16,569 nucleotides of DNA. Origin: Campylobacteraceae bacterium. GTDB lineage: Bacteria > Campylobacterota > Campylobacteria > Campylobacterales > Sulfurovaceae. The DNA lies in assembly GCA_026986355.1 (NCBI GenBank), contig JALSOO010000037.1:1-16569 (forward strand), in the 5' to 3' direction. This document shows, one piece after another, positions 7,049 to 14,761 of the stretch. The translations under genes were made by a program, and so were the position numbers. The stretch's first letter is position 1. Each line of letters opens with the position of its first letter. The notes beneath the pieces were generated by a model. It worked only from the letters and a program-made list of their open reading frames with translations. It had not been told where the DNA came from and searched no databases.

Positions 7049-7348
7049 AAGACTCCCTTTTTCCCTCTATTATATATAAATATCAATAATAATATTTATT
7101 ATATTTATCATAATCTAAAATGCTTTTATTAATTTGATTATTTGTTACATTGTTATTTTGATTAATAAGCAACTTTTTAAATATAATATAGTATTATGTA
7201 ACATAAATAAATATGTTATATATTATACTTAATAAATATTTAATTATTTGAAATAATACAAAAACAGCAGAAATTAATAATAAAAATTGTAATATATACG
7301 AACATATTTAAATAGTAATATGTTATAAAAAATTTAAAAGGATTAGAA
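7049..7348. other. AT-rich divergent intergenic region with AACATA/TATGTT dyads
   Basis: This 300-bp gap separates the desaturase (leftward) from the repeat protein (rightward). It contains no open frame with a ribosome site. On the minus strand TATAAT at 7069-7074 could serve the desaturase. Two related inverted repeats stand out: AACATA/TATGTT at 7200-7205 and 7212-7217, and AACATATT/AATATGTT at 7301-7308 and 7317-7324. The second ends about 25 bp before ATG 7349, over the likely promoter or start region. With such AT richness chance dyads are frequent, so these are candidates only. Confidence 0.4.
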
Positions 7349-8812
7349 ATGAAATTAATATTTATATTTTCTTTACTATTTACGCTTTTGAATGCCGAAG
7401 TAACGGTACAAACTACTAAAGATACCTATGCTCCACAAGAAGAGATTCATGTGGCATTGACAGGTATGCTTGGGAATAATCTTGATTGGATTGGTATCTA
7501 TCCTATTGGAACTACAAATGATTGGGAAAATGTAGTTAAATGGAGTTGGACAGGTGGAATCACAGAGGGAAATGTGACTATGGATAGTGTTCCTGTTGGT
7601 AATTATGAGGTACGAGCATTTTTCAATAACTCTTTTAATCTTGAGGGTTCATACCCCTTTAATGTAGAGGGAGATGCACTTGATGTTAATATCTCAACAA
7701 CCAAAATCAATTATCTACCCAATGAAGATGTCGTAGTTAACTTTTCACATATGCTTGGAGATGTTGAGGATTGGATAGGAGTATATCCACAAGGTAGTAG
7801 TAATGATTGGGCTAATGTAGTTGCTTGGAAATTTACCAATGGAGTAACTGATGGGAATATGACCTTTTCCAATTTAGCAGAGGGGAACTATTCAGTCAGA
7901 GCATTTTTCAAAAACTCATTTAATCTTGAAGCCAATAGTTCATTTTCTATTCACGATGATGAACCTATTACAAATGAGGTAAATCTTACTCTCAATAAAG
8001 CTGTATATGCTCAAAATGAATTGGTCTATGTAACCTATGACCATATGCAAGGTAACAATTTGGATTGGATAGGTATCTATCCTGCTGGAGCAACCTACGA
8101 TTTTGAAAATGTTATAGACTCTAAATATACTTATGGAAATATATCTGGAGAGATGGCATTGGGAGGATTCCCTCAAGGAGAGACTCTTCATGGTTCTACT
8201 CCAATGCCAGGGTTAGCTCCTGGGAACTATGAGATAAGAGCTTTTTTCAATAATACTCTTCATACTGAAAAAGTTGTTCCATTTACGGTAACAGAGCAAC
8301 CTGTTGTATCTACAATGTATGAAGATGCAAATGGTTCTATATCTGAAGATTGGATACATGTATCTGGTCCATATCCTCCTGTCTATTATAATGGTGTCGT
8401 TAGATTGAGAGCTAGATGGATTAATAACCATACTAATACATCTGAATATACTTTACCTTTTGATACTCCTAACACAACTCAAAAAGTTTTAGAGCTTGAT
8501 GTTGGTGGAGTAGGGCGATGGACACCTCATTTTAATGTTGGAGTTATTGTCCAAACACTCAATGGACAAAGAAGAATGCTTTGGGATTCATATCTAAATC
8601 ATTATAATGTTAGTGCAAATAAGCAAAACAATGTACTATCTTATCCTACTTATGTAGAGCTTCAACGCAATACAGCAAACAGTAGAAAGCACTTTAGAGT
8701 AAATGTAGACAAATATCTAAAAATACTTGAACCAAATAATAAGGTTATTAGTATTACCGATTTCTTTGCAACAGGTGGAGACCTTGATAATATCAAACTC
8801 TCTTCACATTAA
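7349..8812 (+). CDS. Secreted protein with three DWIGIY beta-sandwich repeats and a novel C-terminal domain
   Basis: A 487-residue exported protein. Residues 1-16 are a signal peptide (cleavage after LLNA). Three repeats follow at about 17-107, 111-202 and 210-315, each with a pattern of Y-x-P-x-E, MLGN, DWIGIYP-x-G, NDWxNV and a closing GNYExRAFFNNSFNLE. The pattern suggests Ig-like beta sandwiches; DW(I/V)GI(Y/F) is also the hallmark of SKICH-type folds, recalled rather than computed. Repeat 3 carries an extra loop at about 271-287. Residues 322-485 form a domain I do not recognise, with YEDANGSIS, SGPYPP, TTQKVLELDVGG, MLWDS and FFATGGDLDNIKLS, shared with the next gene. Seven D/E-x-N-x-S/T sites occur at Asn 75, 114, 170, 180, 196, 212 and 328. 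There is no enzyme motif. ATG 7349 has AAAAGGA upstream. Probably a surface or secreted binding protein. Confidence 0.85.
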   Translation: MKLIFIFSLLFTLLNAEVTVQTTKDTYAPQEEIHVALTGMLGNNLDWIGIYPIGTTNDWENVVKWSWTGGITEGNVTMDSVPVGNYEVRAFFNNSFNLEGSYPFNVEGDALDVNISTTKINYLPNEDVVVNFSHMLGDVEDWIGVYPQGSSNDWANVVAWKFTNGVTDGNMTFSNLAEGNYSVRAFFKNSFNLEANSSFSIHDDEPITNEVNLTLNKAVYAQNELVYVTYDHMQGNNLDWIGIYPAGATYDFENVIDSKYTYGNISGEMALGGFPQGETLHGSTPMPGLAPGNYEIRAFFNNTLHTEKVVPFTVTEQPVVSTMYEDANGSISEDWIHVSGPYPPVYYNGVVRLRARWINNHTNTSEYTLPFDTPNTTQKVLELDVGGVGRWTPHFNVGVIVQTLNGQRRMLWDSYLNHYNVSANKQNNVLSYPTYVELQRNTANSRKHFRVNVDKYLKILEPNNKVISITDFFATGGDLDNIKLSSH

Positions 8813-8823
8813 AATATATAAAC

Positions 8824-8845
8824 GGACAATCCTTTGTGGTTGTCC
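8824..8845 (+). terminator. Hairpin after the first repeat protein, terminator-like but without a T run
   Basis: GGACAA-T-CC (8824-8832) pairs with GGTTGTCC (8838-8845) around TTTGT, with one bulged T. It lies 11 bases after the stop at 8812 and is the most GC-rich dyad in its neighbourhood. It lacks a T run downstream, so it may stabilise or partly terminate the transcript rather than end it. Confidence 0.45.
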
Positions 8846-8919
8846 AACTCTATAATATAGTTTTATAATACTTATTATGATAATATAAATATACTAAATT
8901 AATTTAAAGGTTTTATATA

Positions 8920-9870
8920 ATGAAAAGTATTAAAAAATTATCACTCTATTCCTTAGTTATAACATTACTTTTAGGGTGTGGAAGCTCTTCTACCTCTAAA
9001 GATGAGAGAGTAGTATCTATAACTACAACAAAAAACTCCTATTTTGTAGATGAAAATATCACCATAAATTTTAAAAATATGCTAGGAGATAAAAACGATT
9101 GGATAGGTATTTTTGAGCAAAATAGTACCAATACCTTTAAACATGCTCTTCGTAGAAGAGATACAAATGGTAGTAAAAATGGAAAATTCATATTTGAAGG
9201 GATAGAAAAAGTAGGAACTTATGAAGCTAGAGCTTTTTTTAAAGACTCACTTGTGCTAGAAGCCTCTAATACATTTAAAGTGATTTCTAAAAAGAGTAGT
9301 TCAACTGCTACTATCTATGAAGATGCCGAGGAGAGTATCTCTCCTAAATGGAGACAAATATCAGGGAGTTACCCTCCTTTGAGAGTAAAAAATGGTTTTA
9401 ACAGTAAAGGAGCATTGGTTCTAACCCCTGAATGGGTAGACAATAGAACTAATAATGCAGAGTATCAATTAGATATGAACAATACGACTCAAAAGATATT
9501 AGAGATGGATATGGGTGGATTAAAAGATTATAAACTACCAAATCTTCATCAAAAAGGTTTTATTCAACACTATAAGGTAGGTGTTCGTGTAACTACTAAA
9601 GATGGTAAACGTGGAATGATTTGGGATTCATTTTTTAATCATGGAGGCGTAGAACCTTTTAAACAAGGAAAGTGGTTAAGTTATCCATCTCCTGTTGAGC
9701 ATGTAAGAGGGTTTGATAATGTTCCTTCACTACCTATTGATAGATGGGTACATTTTCGAGTAGATGTTCAAAAAGAGTTAGAGAAGTTAGAACCAGAGAA
9801 TAAAATACTCTCTATTGATACTTTTTTTGCTACTGGTGGCTTTTTGGATAATATCAAACTCTCTGATTAA
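8920..9870 (+). CDS. Lipoprotein paralogue: one DWIGI repeat plus the shared C-terminal domain
   Basis: A 316-residue lipoprotein related to the gene just upstream. The lipobox LLLGC gives a lipidated Cys20 followed by GSSSTS, with no Asp at +2, so outer-membrane sorting is likely. One DWIGI-type repeat spans about 31-122 (NMLGDKNDWIGIF, GTYEARAFFKDS). A short Ser/Lys linker leads to the C-terminal domain at 132-315, which matches the partner in YEDAEESIS, SGSYPP, TTQKILEMDMGG, MIWDS and the almost identical ending FFATGGFLDNIKLS. D/E-x-N-x-S/T sites are at Asn 46, 68, 83 and 187. A 107-bp gap with TATAAT boxes (for example 8864-8869) precedes it, so it may have its own promoter. Codon use matches the neighbours. 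The role is unknown; a membrane-anchored counterpart of the secreted form is a reasonable guess. Confidence 0.85.
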   Translation: MKSIKKLSLYSLVITLLLGCGSSSTSKDERVVSITTTKNSYFVDENITINFKNMLGDKNDWIGIFEQNSTNTFKHALRRRDTNGSKNGKFIFEGIEKVGTYEARAFFKDSLVLEASNTFKVISKKSSSTATIYEDAEESISPKWRQISGSYPPLRVKNGFNSKGALVLTPEWVDNRTNNAEYQLDMNNTTQKILEMDMGGLKDYKLPNLHQKGFIQHYKVGVRVTTKDGKRGMIWDSFFNHGGVEPFKQGKWLSYPSPVEHVRGFDNVPSLPIDRWVHFRVDVQKELEKLEPENKILSIDTFFATGGFLDNIKLSD

Positions 9871-9908
9871 AATGATGTTATAATTGGGTTAAAAAGAGTG
9901 AACCTATT

Positions 9909-12635
9909 ATGACCTTTAAACCCTATCAAGCCTATTCAGCATCAGCAGGAAGTGGTAAAACTTTTGCACTCTCTGTTCGTTATGTATCTCTTCTCTTTAT
10001 GGGTGTAGAGCCTAGCACTATATTGGCTGCAACCTTTACAAACAAGGCAGCATCAGAGATGAAACAGAGAGTTATATCTCTGATTATCCACTTAGAAGAG
10101 AAAGAGGCAGAGTTATCAGCTATATCTGAACAGACGGGATTGGGTAGAGAGGAGCTTTTGGCTAAACAGCCTGAAGTTCTTGAACTCTTTTTATCCTCTT
10201 CAAATTTTATAGTGACACTTGATAGCTTTTTTACCTCTATTTTACGTTCTGCTTCACTATATATAGATATAGAACCCGATTTTGTAACCAAAGAGATAGA
10301 CCAAGAGATAAAAGAGGAGAACTTTTTAGAAGAGATTCAAGCAAACTCTCTACTTCATCAGTTGGTGAAATTAGCAATGAATATAGAAGATAAACGTTTT
10401 TTAAAAATGTTTGAGTTGATGCAAAATTTCTATAAAATAGACCCACTTTTACCAACTTCTAACTACTCCTTGGAAAATATTGACTCTATTGAGGATAAAA
10501 TAGAGATACAACGAGAACTTCTATATAATATGATTATAGAAGTAGGGGCATCAAAGAGTGCTATTAAAAACTTTGAACCAGTTGCTATAAAAACTCTATT
10601 TAAAAAAACAGTGTTTCAAAAAGAGACTCTACTAGAACATCGAAATTATAAAAAATATATACTCAAAAATCCACAAATAGATAGAGAGTTTATAGAGTTG
10701 AAACGATTATTATCAGAGTGGGCTACAGCAAAAGAGAGGGTCATTTTACACAATCTATTTCAAGTCTATGACTATTATAAAAATGCAACTATTGGAACAG
10801 CACGACAATTAGGAGTTTTGAGCTTTGATGATTTATCCTATTTTACTTATAGATTATTGCATGAGAGTATCAATAAAGATTTTCTCTATTTCAAGATAGA
10901 TAGCCGTTTTAAACATATACTCCTTGATGAGTTTCAAGATACCTCTACACTACAATTCTTACTATTAAAACCATTGATAGATGAACTATTTGCAGGTATA
11001 GGACAGAGTGAGTTCAAGAGTTTTTTCTATGTTGGAGATACCAAACAGTCACTCTATCGCTTTAGAGGTGGGGTAGAGGAGCTATTTAACTCTGTAGCAC
11101 TACATTATGGAGTAGAGATTTCAGAAATGGATACAAACTATCGAAGTAGCAAACATGTAGTAGAGCAGGTCAATAGATGGTTTAAGCCTAATATAGTAGA
11201 TTTTCCTATAGCCAAGTGTCGCAAAGGAGCAGATGAGGGATATGTAGATGTTATAGAGAATGAAGAGTTGATAGATGAGGCTATCAGACAGATAAAGAGA
11301 CGTTTAAATAAAAATATTCCATTAACAACTATAGCTCTACTTGTTTCAACTAATAAAGATGGAGCAACACTACAAGAGGCATGTTATCAACAGGGGATTT
11401 TAACCTCACTAAAAACCTCTAGTTCGCTAAAACATACTCCCAAAGTAGCTACTATTGTTAGTATGGTATCTTATCTATTTTATGGTTTAGAGCTTGATGC
11501 CAAAGCACTACTAGAACGTATTGGTAAAAATATTGATGAGATTGATATATCATGGTTTAACCCTTTTATAGAGCCTTTGACTTTAGTGCATAAGATTATC
11601 TCTTGGTTTGGATATTTTGAGAACGATTTAAATCTACTTAAACTTTTAGAGTTTTCAGCTACATTCTCTGATATTCCAACTTTTTTAGAAGAGTTTGAAC
11701 TCTCCTCTATAGAAGTAGCAAGTTCTTCTAAAAATGGAGCAATGATTATGACAATTCATGGCTCAAAGGGGTTAGAGTTTGAACATGTCATTATTTTAGA
11801 TAGATTAAAAGGTTCTGCTCCTGATAGGTCAACGCTACTTTTTGCTTATGATGAATCCCTCTATGTTAAACAGATATTTTACAAAATGGGTGGACGTGAG
11901 AATTTTGATGAGGTCTATAGAACTCTATTGGAGAAACAGAAGCGTTTAAACAATAAAGATAAGATGAATGTTCTCTATGTAGCCTTGACACGAGCTATAG
12001 ATAGCATGACTATTATCCGAAAACCAAAAGGCTCTATATTTGACCCGTTGGGTATTACTCCTCTATCTATAGGTACTTTAGAATCAAAACCTATATCTTT
12101 AAAAAAAGTTGATATGACTCCAAAAGAGCAGATTACTATAACTCATTATGGAATGCAAGAGATAGCACGAGAAGAGGAGGTTTCTAATAAAGATTATGAA
12201 GTAGTCCTTTTTGGTTCAGCTCTACACTATACACTAGAGATGATAAATGATTTTTCTACATTTGCTCTATCTGATGCAATAAATGCTACCAAAAATCGTT
12301 ATGGATTAGAGCTAAATGAGCATAAGATAACAGCAATTAAAAAGCGTGTTTTAGACCTTATTACCAATAAACGATTTAAAAAGTTATTGGAGGGTGCAGA
12401 GATAACCAAAGAGCAGTCATTAGCATTTGATGATAGACTCAAGCAGATAGATTTACTATTAACTTACTCTTCTCATTGCATTGTAATTGATTACAAAAGT
12501 TCAAAAAACTATCATCAAAAACATGTAACACAAGTACGTTATTATAAAAAGGCTATTGAGTCTATTTTAGAGAAAGAGACACGAGGGATTATTATCTATC
12601 TACTAGATAGTGGAGTGGAGTTTTTTGAGGTTTAA
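9909..12635 (+). CDS. addA: AddA/RecB-like UvrD-family helicase-nuclease
   Basis: Subunit of a RecBCD/AddAB-type double-strand-break repair machine: 3'-5' superfamily 1 helicase joined to a PD-(D/E)XK nuclease. Its 908 residues fit the short AddA forms of Campylobacterota. Helicase motifs are SASAGSGKT (10-18, Lys17), ATFTNKAASEM (41-51), LLDEFQDT (338-345), VGDTKQSLYRFRGG (375-388), DTNYRSS (408-414), MTIHGSKGLEFEHV (614-627) and NVLYVALTRA (687-696). Nuclease motifs are GSALHYTLE (769-777, His773), QIDLLL (847-851, Asp848), VIDYKSS (859-865, Asp861 and Lys863) and QVRYYKKAI (875-883), all intact. It starts at ATG 9909, 38 bp after the lipoprotein, with TATAAT at 9879-9884 as a possible own promoter. 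No addB-like gene is adjacent in the window. Confidence 0.92.
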   Translation: MTFKPYQAYSASAGSGKTFALSVRYVSLLFMGVEPSTILAATFTNKAASEMKQRVISLIIHLEEKEAELSAISEQTGLGREELLAKQPEVLELFLSSSNFIVTLDSFFTSILRSASLYIDIEPDFVTKEIDQEIKEENFLEEIQANSLLHQLVKLAMNIEDKRFLKMFELMQNFYKIDPLLPTSNYSLENIDSIEDKIEIQRELLYNMIIEVGASKSAIKNFEPVAIKTLFKKTVFQKETLLEHRNYKKYILKNPQIDREFIELKRLLSEWATAKERVILHNLFQVYDYYKNATIGTARQLGVLSFDDLSYFTYRLLHESINKDFLYFKIDSRFKHILLDEFQDTSTLQFLLLKPLIDELFAGIGQSEFKSFFYVGDTKQSLYRFRGGVEELFNSVALHYGVEISEMDTNYRSSKHVVEQVNRWFKPNIVDFPIAKCRKGADEGYVDVIENEELIDEAIRQIKRRLNKNIPLTTIALLVSTNKDGATLQEACYQQGILTSLKTSSSLKHTPKVATIVSMVSYLFYGLELDAKALLERIGKNIDEIDISWFNPFIEPLTLVHKIISWFGYFENDLNLLKLLEFSATFSDIPTFLEEFELSSIEVASSSKNGAMIMTIHGSKGLEFEHVIILDRLKGSAPDRSTLLFAYDESLYVKQIFYKMGGRENFDEVYRTLLEKQKRLNNKDKMNVLYVALTRAIDSMTIIRKPKGSIFDPLGITPLSIGTLESKPISLKKVDMTPKEQITITHYGMQEIAREEEVSNKDYEVVLFGSALHYTLEMINDFSTFALSDAINATKNRYGLELNEHKITAIKKRVLDLITNKRFKKLLEGAEITKEQSLAFDDRLKQIDLLLTYSSHCIVIDYKSSKNYHQKHVTQVRYYKKAIESILEKETRGIIIYLLDSGVEFFEV

Positions 12636-12653
12636 TCATACAAAAAGTTATTA

Positions 12654-12696
12654 TTAAACTTAAAAATAACTTAATTTAAATAAAATTTAAGTTTAA
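12654..12696. repeat. Perfect 11-bp inverted repeat upstream of the rplM promoter
   Basis: TTAAACTTAAA (12654-12664) and TTTAAGTTTAA (12686-12696) are exact inverted copies with a 21-bp AT-only-like spacer. No T run follows, so it is a poor addA terminator. The right arm lies immediately upstream of the rplM -10 box. It may simply be part of the A/T tracts that boost ribosomal promoters. Confidence 0.4.
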
Positions 12697-12701
12697 AATT
12701 G

Positions 12702-12707
12702 TATACT
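12702..12707 (+). promoter_or_regulatory. -10 box of the rplM-rpsI promoter
   Basis: TATACT is preceded by long A/T tracts and followed by TTCGCCCAC, a GC-containing patch rare in this intergenic DNA and typical of the start region of ribosomal promoters. Transcription would begin near 12714, giving a leader of about 50 bases. The -35 hexamer is weak. Confidence 0.5.
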
Positions 12708-12721
12708 TCGCCCACAAAAGT

Positions 12722-12739
12722 TCATAGCAGTTGTTATGA
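12722..12739 (+). promoter_or_regulatory. Leader hairpin in front of rplM
   Basis: TCATAGCA (12722-12729) can pair with TGTTATGA (12732-12739), with one G-U pair in RNA. The innermost pairs would open to give a loop of about four to six bases. It ends about 15 bases before the AAGGA site. Ribosomal protein leaders often hold autoregulatory structures; whether this one does is unknown. Confidence 0.35.
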
Positions 12740-12764
12740 CACTTATTTTACTTAAGGAAATTAC

Positions 12765-13190
12765 ATGAAATTAACATCTGTAATGAAACCTCATGAAGTT
12801 CAAAGAGATTGGATTCTTATTGATGCAGAGGGAAAAACATTTGGTCGTATCTTGACAGACGTAGCAACTTTTTTAAGAGGTAAACATAAACCATCATTTA
12901 CACCAAATGTTGATTGTGGGGATTATGTTGTTATCATTAATGCCGAAAAAGCTAAATTTACAGGTAGTAAATTGGCAACAAAAGAGTACTTTACTCACTC
13001 AGGTTACTTTGGTTCTACTAAAAGTAAAAAACTTGATGAGATGTTAGAAGATAATACTGAAAAACTTTACAGATTGGCTGTAAGAGGTATGCTTCCAAAA
13101 ACAACTCTAGGTAGAGCAATGATTAAAAAATTAAAAGTATATGTAGGTGCAGAACACCCTCATACAGCACAAATTAACAAAGGAGCATAA
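12765..13190 (+). CDS. rplM: 50S ribosomal protein L13
   Basis: Large-subunit ribosomal protein L13, an early assembly protein that binds 23S rRNA. Its 141 residues are the usual bacterial length, and the family motifs are complete: DAEGKTFGRILTDVATFLRG (20-39), GKHKPSFTPNVDCGDYVVII (39-58), AVRGMLPKTTLGR (104-116, the VRGMLPK signature) and LKVYVGAEHPHTAQ (124-137). The start is ATG 12765, preceded by AAGGAAATTAC. It forms an operon with rpsI, two bases downstream, with its own promoter at about 12702. The order addA-rplM-rpsI supports a Campylobacterota origin. Nothing is unusual in the coding sequence. Confidence 0.98.
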   Translation: MKLTSVMKPHEVQRDWILIDAEGKTFGRILTDVATFLRGKHKPSFTPNVDCGDYVVIINAEKAKFTGSKLATKEYFTHSGYFGSTKSKKLDEMLEDNTEKLYRLAVRGMLPKTTLGRAMIKKLKVYVGAEHPHTAQINKGA

Positions 13191-13192
13191 GA

Positions 13193-13582
13193 ATGGCAAC
13201 TATCTATGCAACAGGAAAAAGAAAAGCAGCGATTGCTAAAGTTTGGTTGACTCCAGGTAACGGCGAAATGACAATTAATGGTAAAACATTAGACCAGTGG
13301 TTAGGTGGACATGAGACACTTAAGATGAAAGTTAGACTTCCATTAGAGGCTACTAAACAGTTAGAATCTGTTAATATCAAAGCATCAACTCTTGGTGGTG
13401 GTTATTCTGCTCAAGCTGACGCTGTAAAACATGGTATTACAAAAGCACTTGTAGCATATGAAGAGTCTTTTAGAACAATTCTAAAACCTATGGGTCTACT
13501 TACACGTGATTCAAGAGTTGTTGAGCGTAAAAAACCAGGTAAGAAAAAAGCGAGAAGAAGTCCACAGTTCTCAAAAAGATAG
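13193..13582 (+). CDS. rpsI: 30S ribosomal protein S9
   Basis: Small-subunit protein S9, whose basic C-terminal tail reaches the P-site tRNA. It has 129 residues, the standard length. ATGKRKAAIAKVWLTPGNGE (6-25) is the N-terminal signature, GGGYSAQADAVKHGITKALV (68-87) the family signature, and the tail KKPGKKKARRSPQFSKR (113-129) ends in the conserved SKR. AAAGGAGCATAAGA gives a strong ribosome site inside the end of rplM. The TAG stop at 13580-13582 sits in one arm of a terminator hairpin shared with the convergent kinase gene. Confidence 0.98.
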   Translation: MATIYATGKRKAAIAKVWLTPGNGEMTINGKTLDQWLGGHETLKMKVRLPLEATKQLESVNIKASTLGGGYSAQADAVKHGITKALVAYEESFRTILKPMGLLTRDSRVVERKKPGKKKARRSPQFSKR

Positions 13583-13597
13583 TTTTTACTATTTTTT
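13573..13597. terminator. Bidirectional terminator made from two opposing stop codons
   Basis: ATAGT (13579-13583) and ACTAT (13588-13592) form a stem with loop TTTT, flanked by five A on the left and five T on the right (one unpaired G). It can act for rpsI on the plus strand and for the kinase on the minus strand. The rpsI stop TAG (13580-13582) and the kinase stop (13589-13591, minus) each lie in one arm. Confidence 0.6.
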
Positions 13598-14761
13598 ACT
13601 TTTTGCAAGAGAGTCTCTCTCTTGTGGAAAGATTAATGTAAATGTTGAACCCTTTTTAACTTCTGACTCTAACTCTATTTTTATACCATTTTTTTTACAT
13701 ATACCTTTGACTATATCTAGTCCTATACCAAAACCACCCCCACTTTTATCATTGATACGTTTATATCGTTGAAAAATTGTTTTTTGGTTTTTATGCTCTA
13801 TACCTATACCTTCATCTTTTATTTTAAATATATTCTCTTTTAGAGTAATCTCTATATTTTTATGTGGATAGGAGTATTTGATAGCATTGGTAATGAGATT
13901 ATTAATAAGCTTTTTGATGCTATTTCTATCCATATATATATTTAATCTATCTAAATCAGTCTCTATAACAATATTTTTATTTTGAGCTATCTCTTTGAAA
14001 TAGTTCGCTGACTCCTCGATAAGCTCTGATAAATCAAACTTCTCTTTGGACTCAATATCTAAATCATGAAAAGCAAGATAAGAGATAGAGTTGTAGACTT
14101 CTGAAATCATTTTTGAACTCATTAACATATGTTCTACAATCTCTTTGTCATACGATTTTTTTAGATAGTTTGCAGACATCATTAGTGCTGTTACAGGAGT
14201 ATTTAGCTCATGTGCAGAGTCTTTGATAAAACGATTTAAAACATCAAAATTATCTTTGACAGGTTTAAGAAGTAATCTACTTAAAAGATACCCTACAAAA
14301 GCTACAAAAATAGAAGCAACCCAAAATATTGTCCATATAAGTGATTTTAATTTAACCATTTTATAAGATACTTTAGAATCCTCTATAATAACATATTTAA
14401 TTCCCTGTTTGGGTTTAATAAAAGAGCTAACAAAAAAGGCAGAGGAGACATTACTATAGTTTTTCTGTTTAAAATCTATATTTTTTGTTGTTAAATTAGA
14501 TACAATCGGCTGTTGATTTTTATCAAAAAGACCGATTCTCAACCGTTCAACATCATCAAAAAGAGAGTTTAACTCTTTATTATTCAATATATCCATCTTT
14601 ATCTGCATTGCCATATTTTCCATGCTCACACCACAATATCTATCTATAGTAGCTATCTTCTCTTTGTAGTATAAAAAGCCAATTGTTCCAAGCATAAGAA
14701 TAGATGAAGATATATAGATAAAAAGAAAAGAGATTAAAGCACGGCGTTCATTCTGATACAA
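13589..14761 (-). CDS. Sensor histidine kinase of the second two-component pair
   Basis: Inner-membrane sensor kinase of 390 residues, expected to work with the regulator encoded upstream. It has a first membrane segment at about 8-31, a periplasmic loop at about 32-139 with Cys43, and a second segment at about 140-163. A linker with the LLKPVKDNFDVLNRF pattern follows, a short HAMP-like or direct HisKA lead-in. The H-box DSAHELNTPVTAL gives His184. The N-box is LINNLITNAIKYS (285-297), the G1 box KDEGIGI (315-321), an F-box IFQRYKR lies near 329-335, and the G2 box is GGGFGIGLDIVKG (341-353). All catalytic residues are present. It starts at TTG 14761, overlapping the regulator by 14 bp as in the other pair. 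It is convergent with rpsI. The sensing loop shows no known fold to me. Confidence 0.92.
   Translation of the reverse strand: MYQNERRALISFLFIYISSSILMLGTIGFLYYKEKIATIDRYCGVSMENMAMQIKMDILNNKELNSLFDDVERLRIGLFDKNQQPIVSNLTTKNIDFKQKNYSNVSSAFFVSSFIKPKQGIKYVIIEDSKVSYKMVKLKSLIWTIFWVASIFVAFVGYLLSRLLLKPVKDNFDVLNRFIKDSAHELNTPVTALMMSANYLKKSYDKEIVEHMLMSSKMISEVYNSISYLAFHDLDIESKEKFDLSELIEESANYFKEIAQNKNIVIETDLDRLNIYMDRNSIKKLINNLITNAIKYSYPHKNIEITLKENIFKIKDEGIGIEHKNQKTIFQRYKRINDKSGGGFGIGLDIVKGICKKNGIKIELESEVKKGSTFTLIFPQERDSLAKSKK

Noticed and set aside
7186..7348. Replication origin or DnaA-box cluster in the AT-rich gap
   Set aside because: No TTATCCACA-like boxes were seen and no dnaA, dnaN or other origin-linked genes are nearby.
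7427..8290. Recent DNA-level duplication of the three repeats
   Set aside because: The units match clearly as protein but the DNA has diverged with only short identical stretches, so the duplication is old.
7940..8431. Two minus-strand frames inside the three-repeat protein
   Set aside because: They are antisense to conserved repeats and show no start signals.
8824..8845. Riboswitch or attenuator for the lipoprotein gene
   Set aside because: Only one short hairpin follows the stop of the previous gene; no conserved aptamer-like core or alternative fold is visible.
9980..10291. 103-codon open frame on the minus strand inside addA
   Set aside because: It lies wholly inside an intact helicase with all motifs, has no ribosome site and encodes no recognisable domain.
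13506..13772. 88-codon plus-strand frame across the rpsI end
   Set aside because: It is out of frame with rpsI, crosses the terminator and continues antisense to the kinase ATPase domain.
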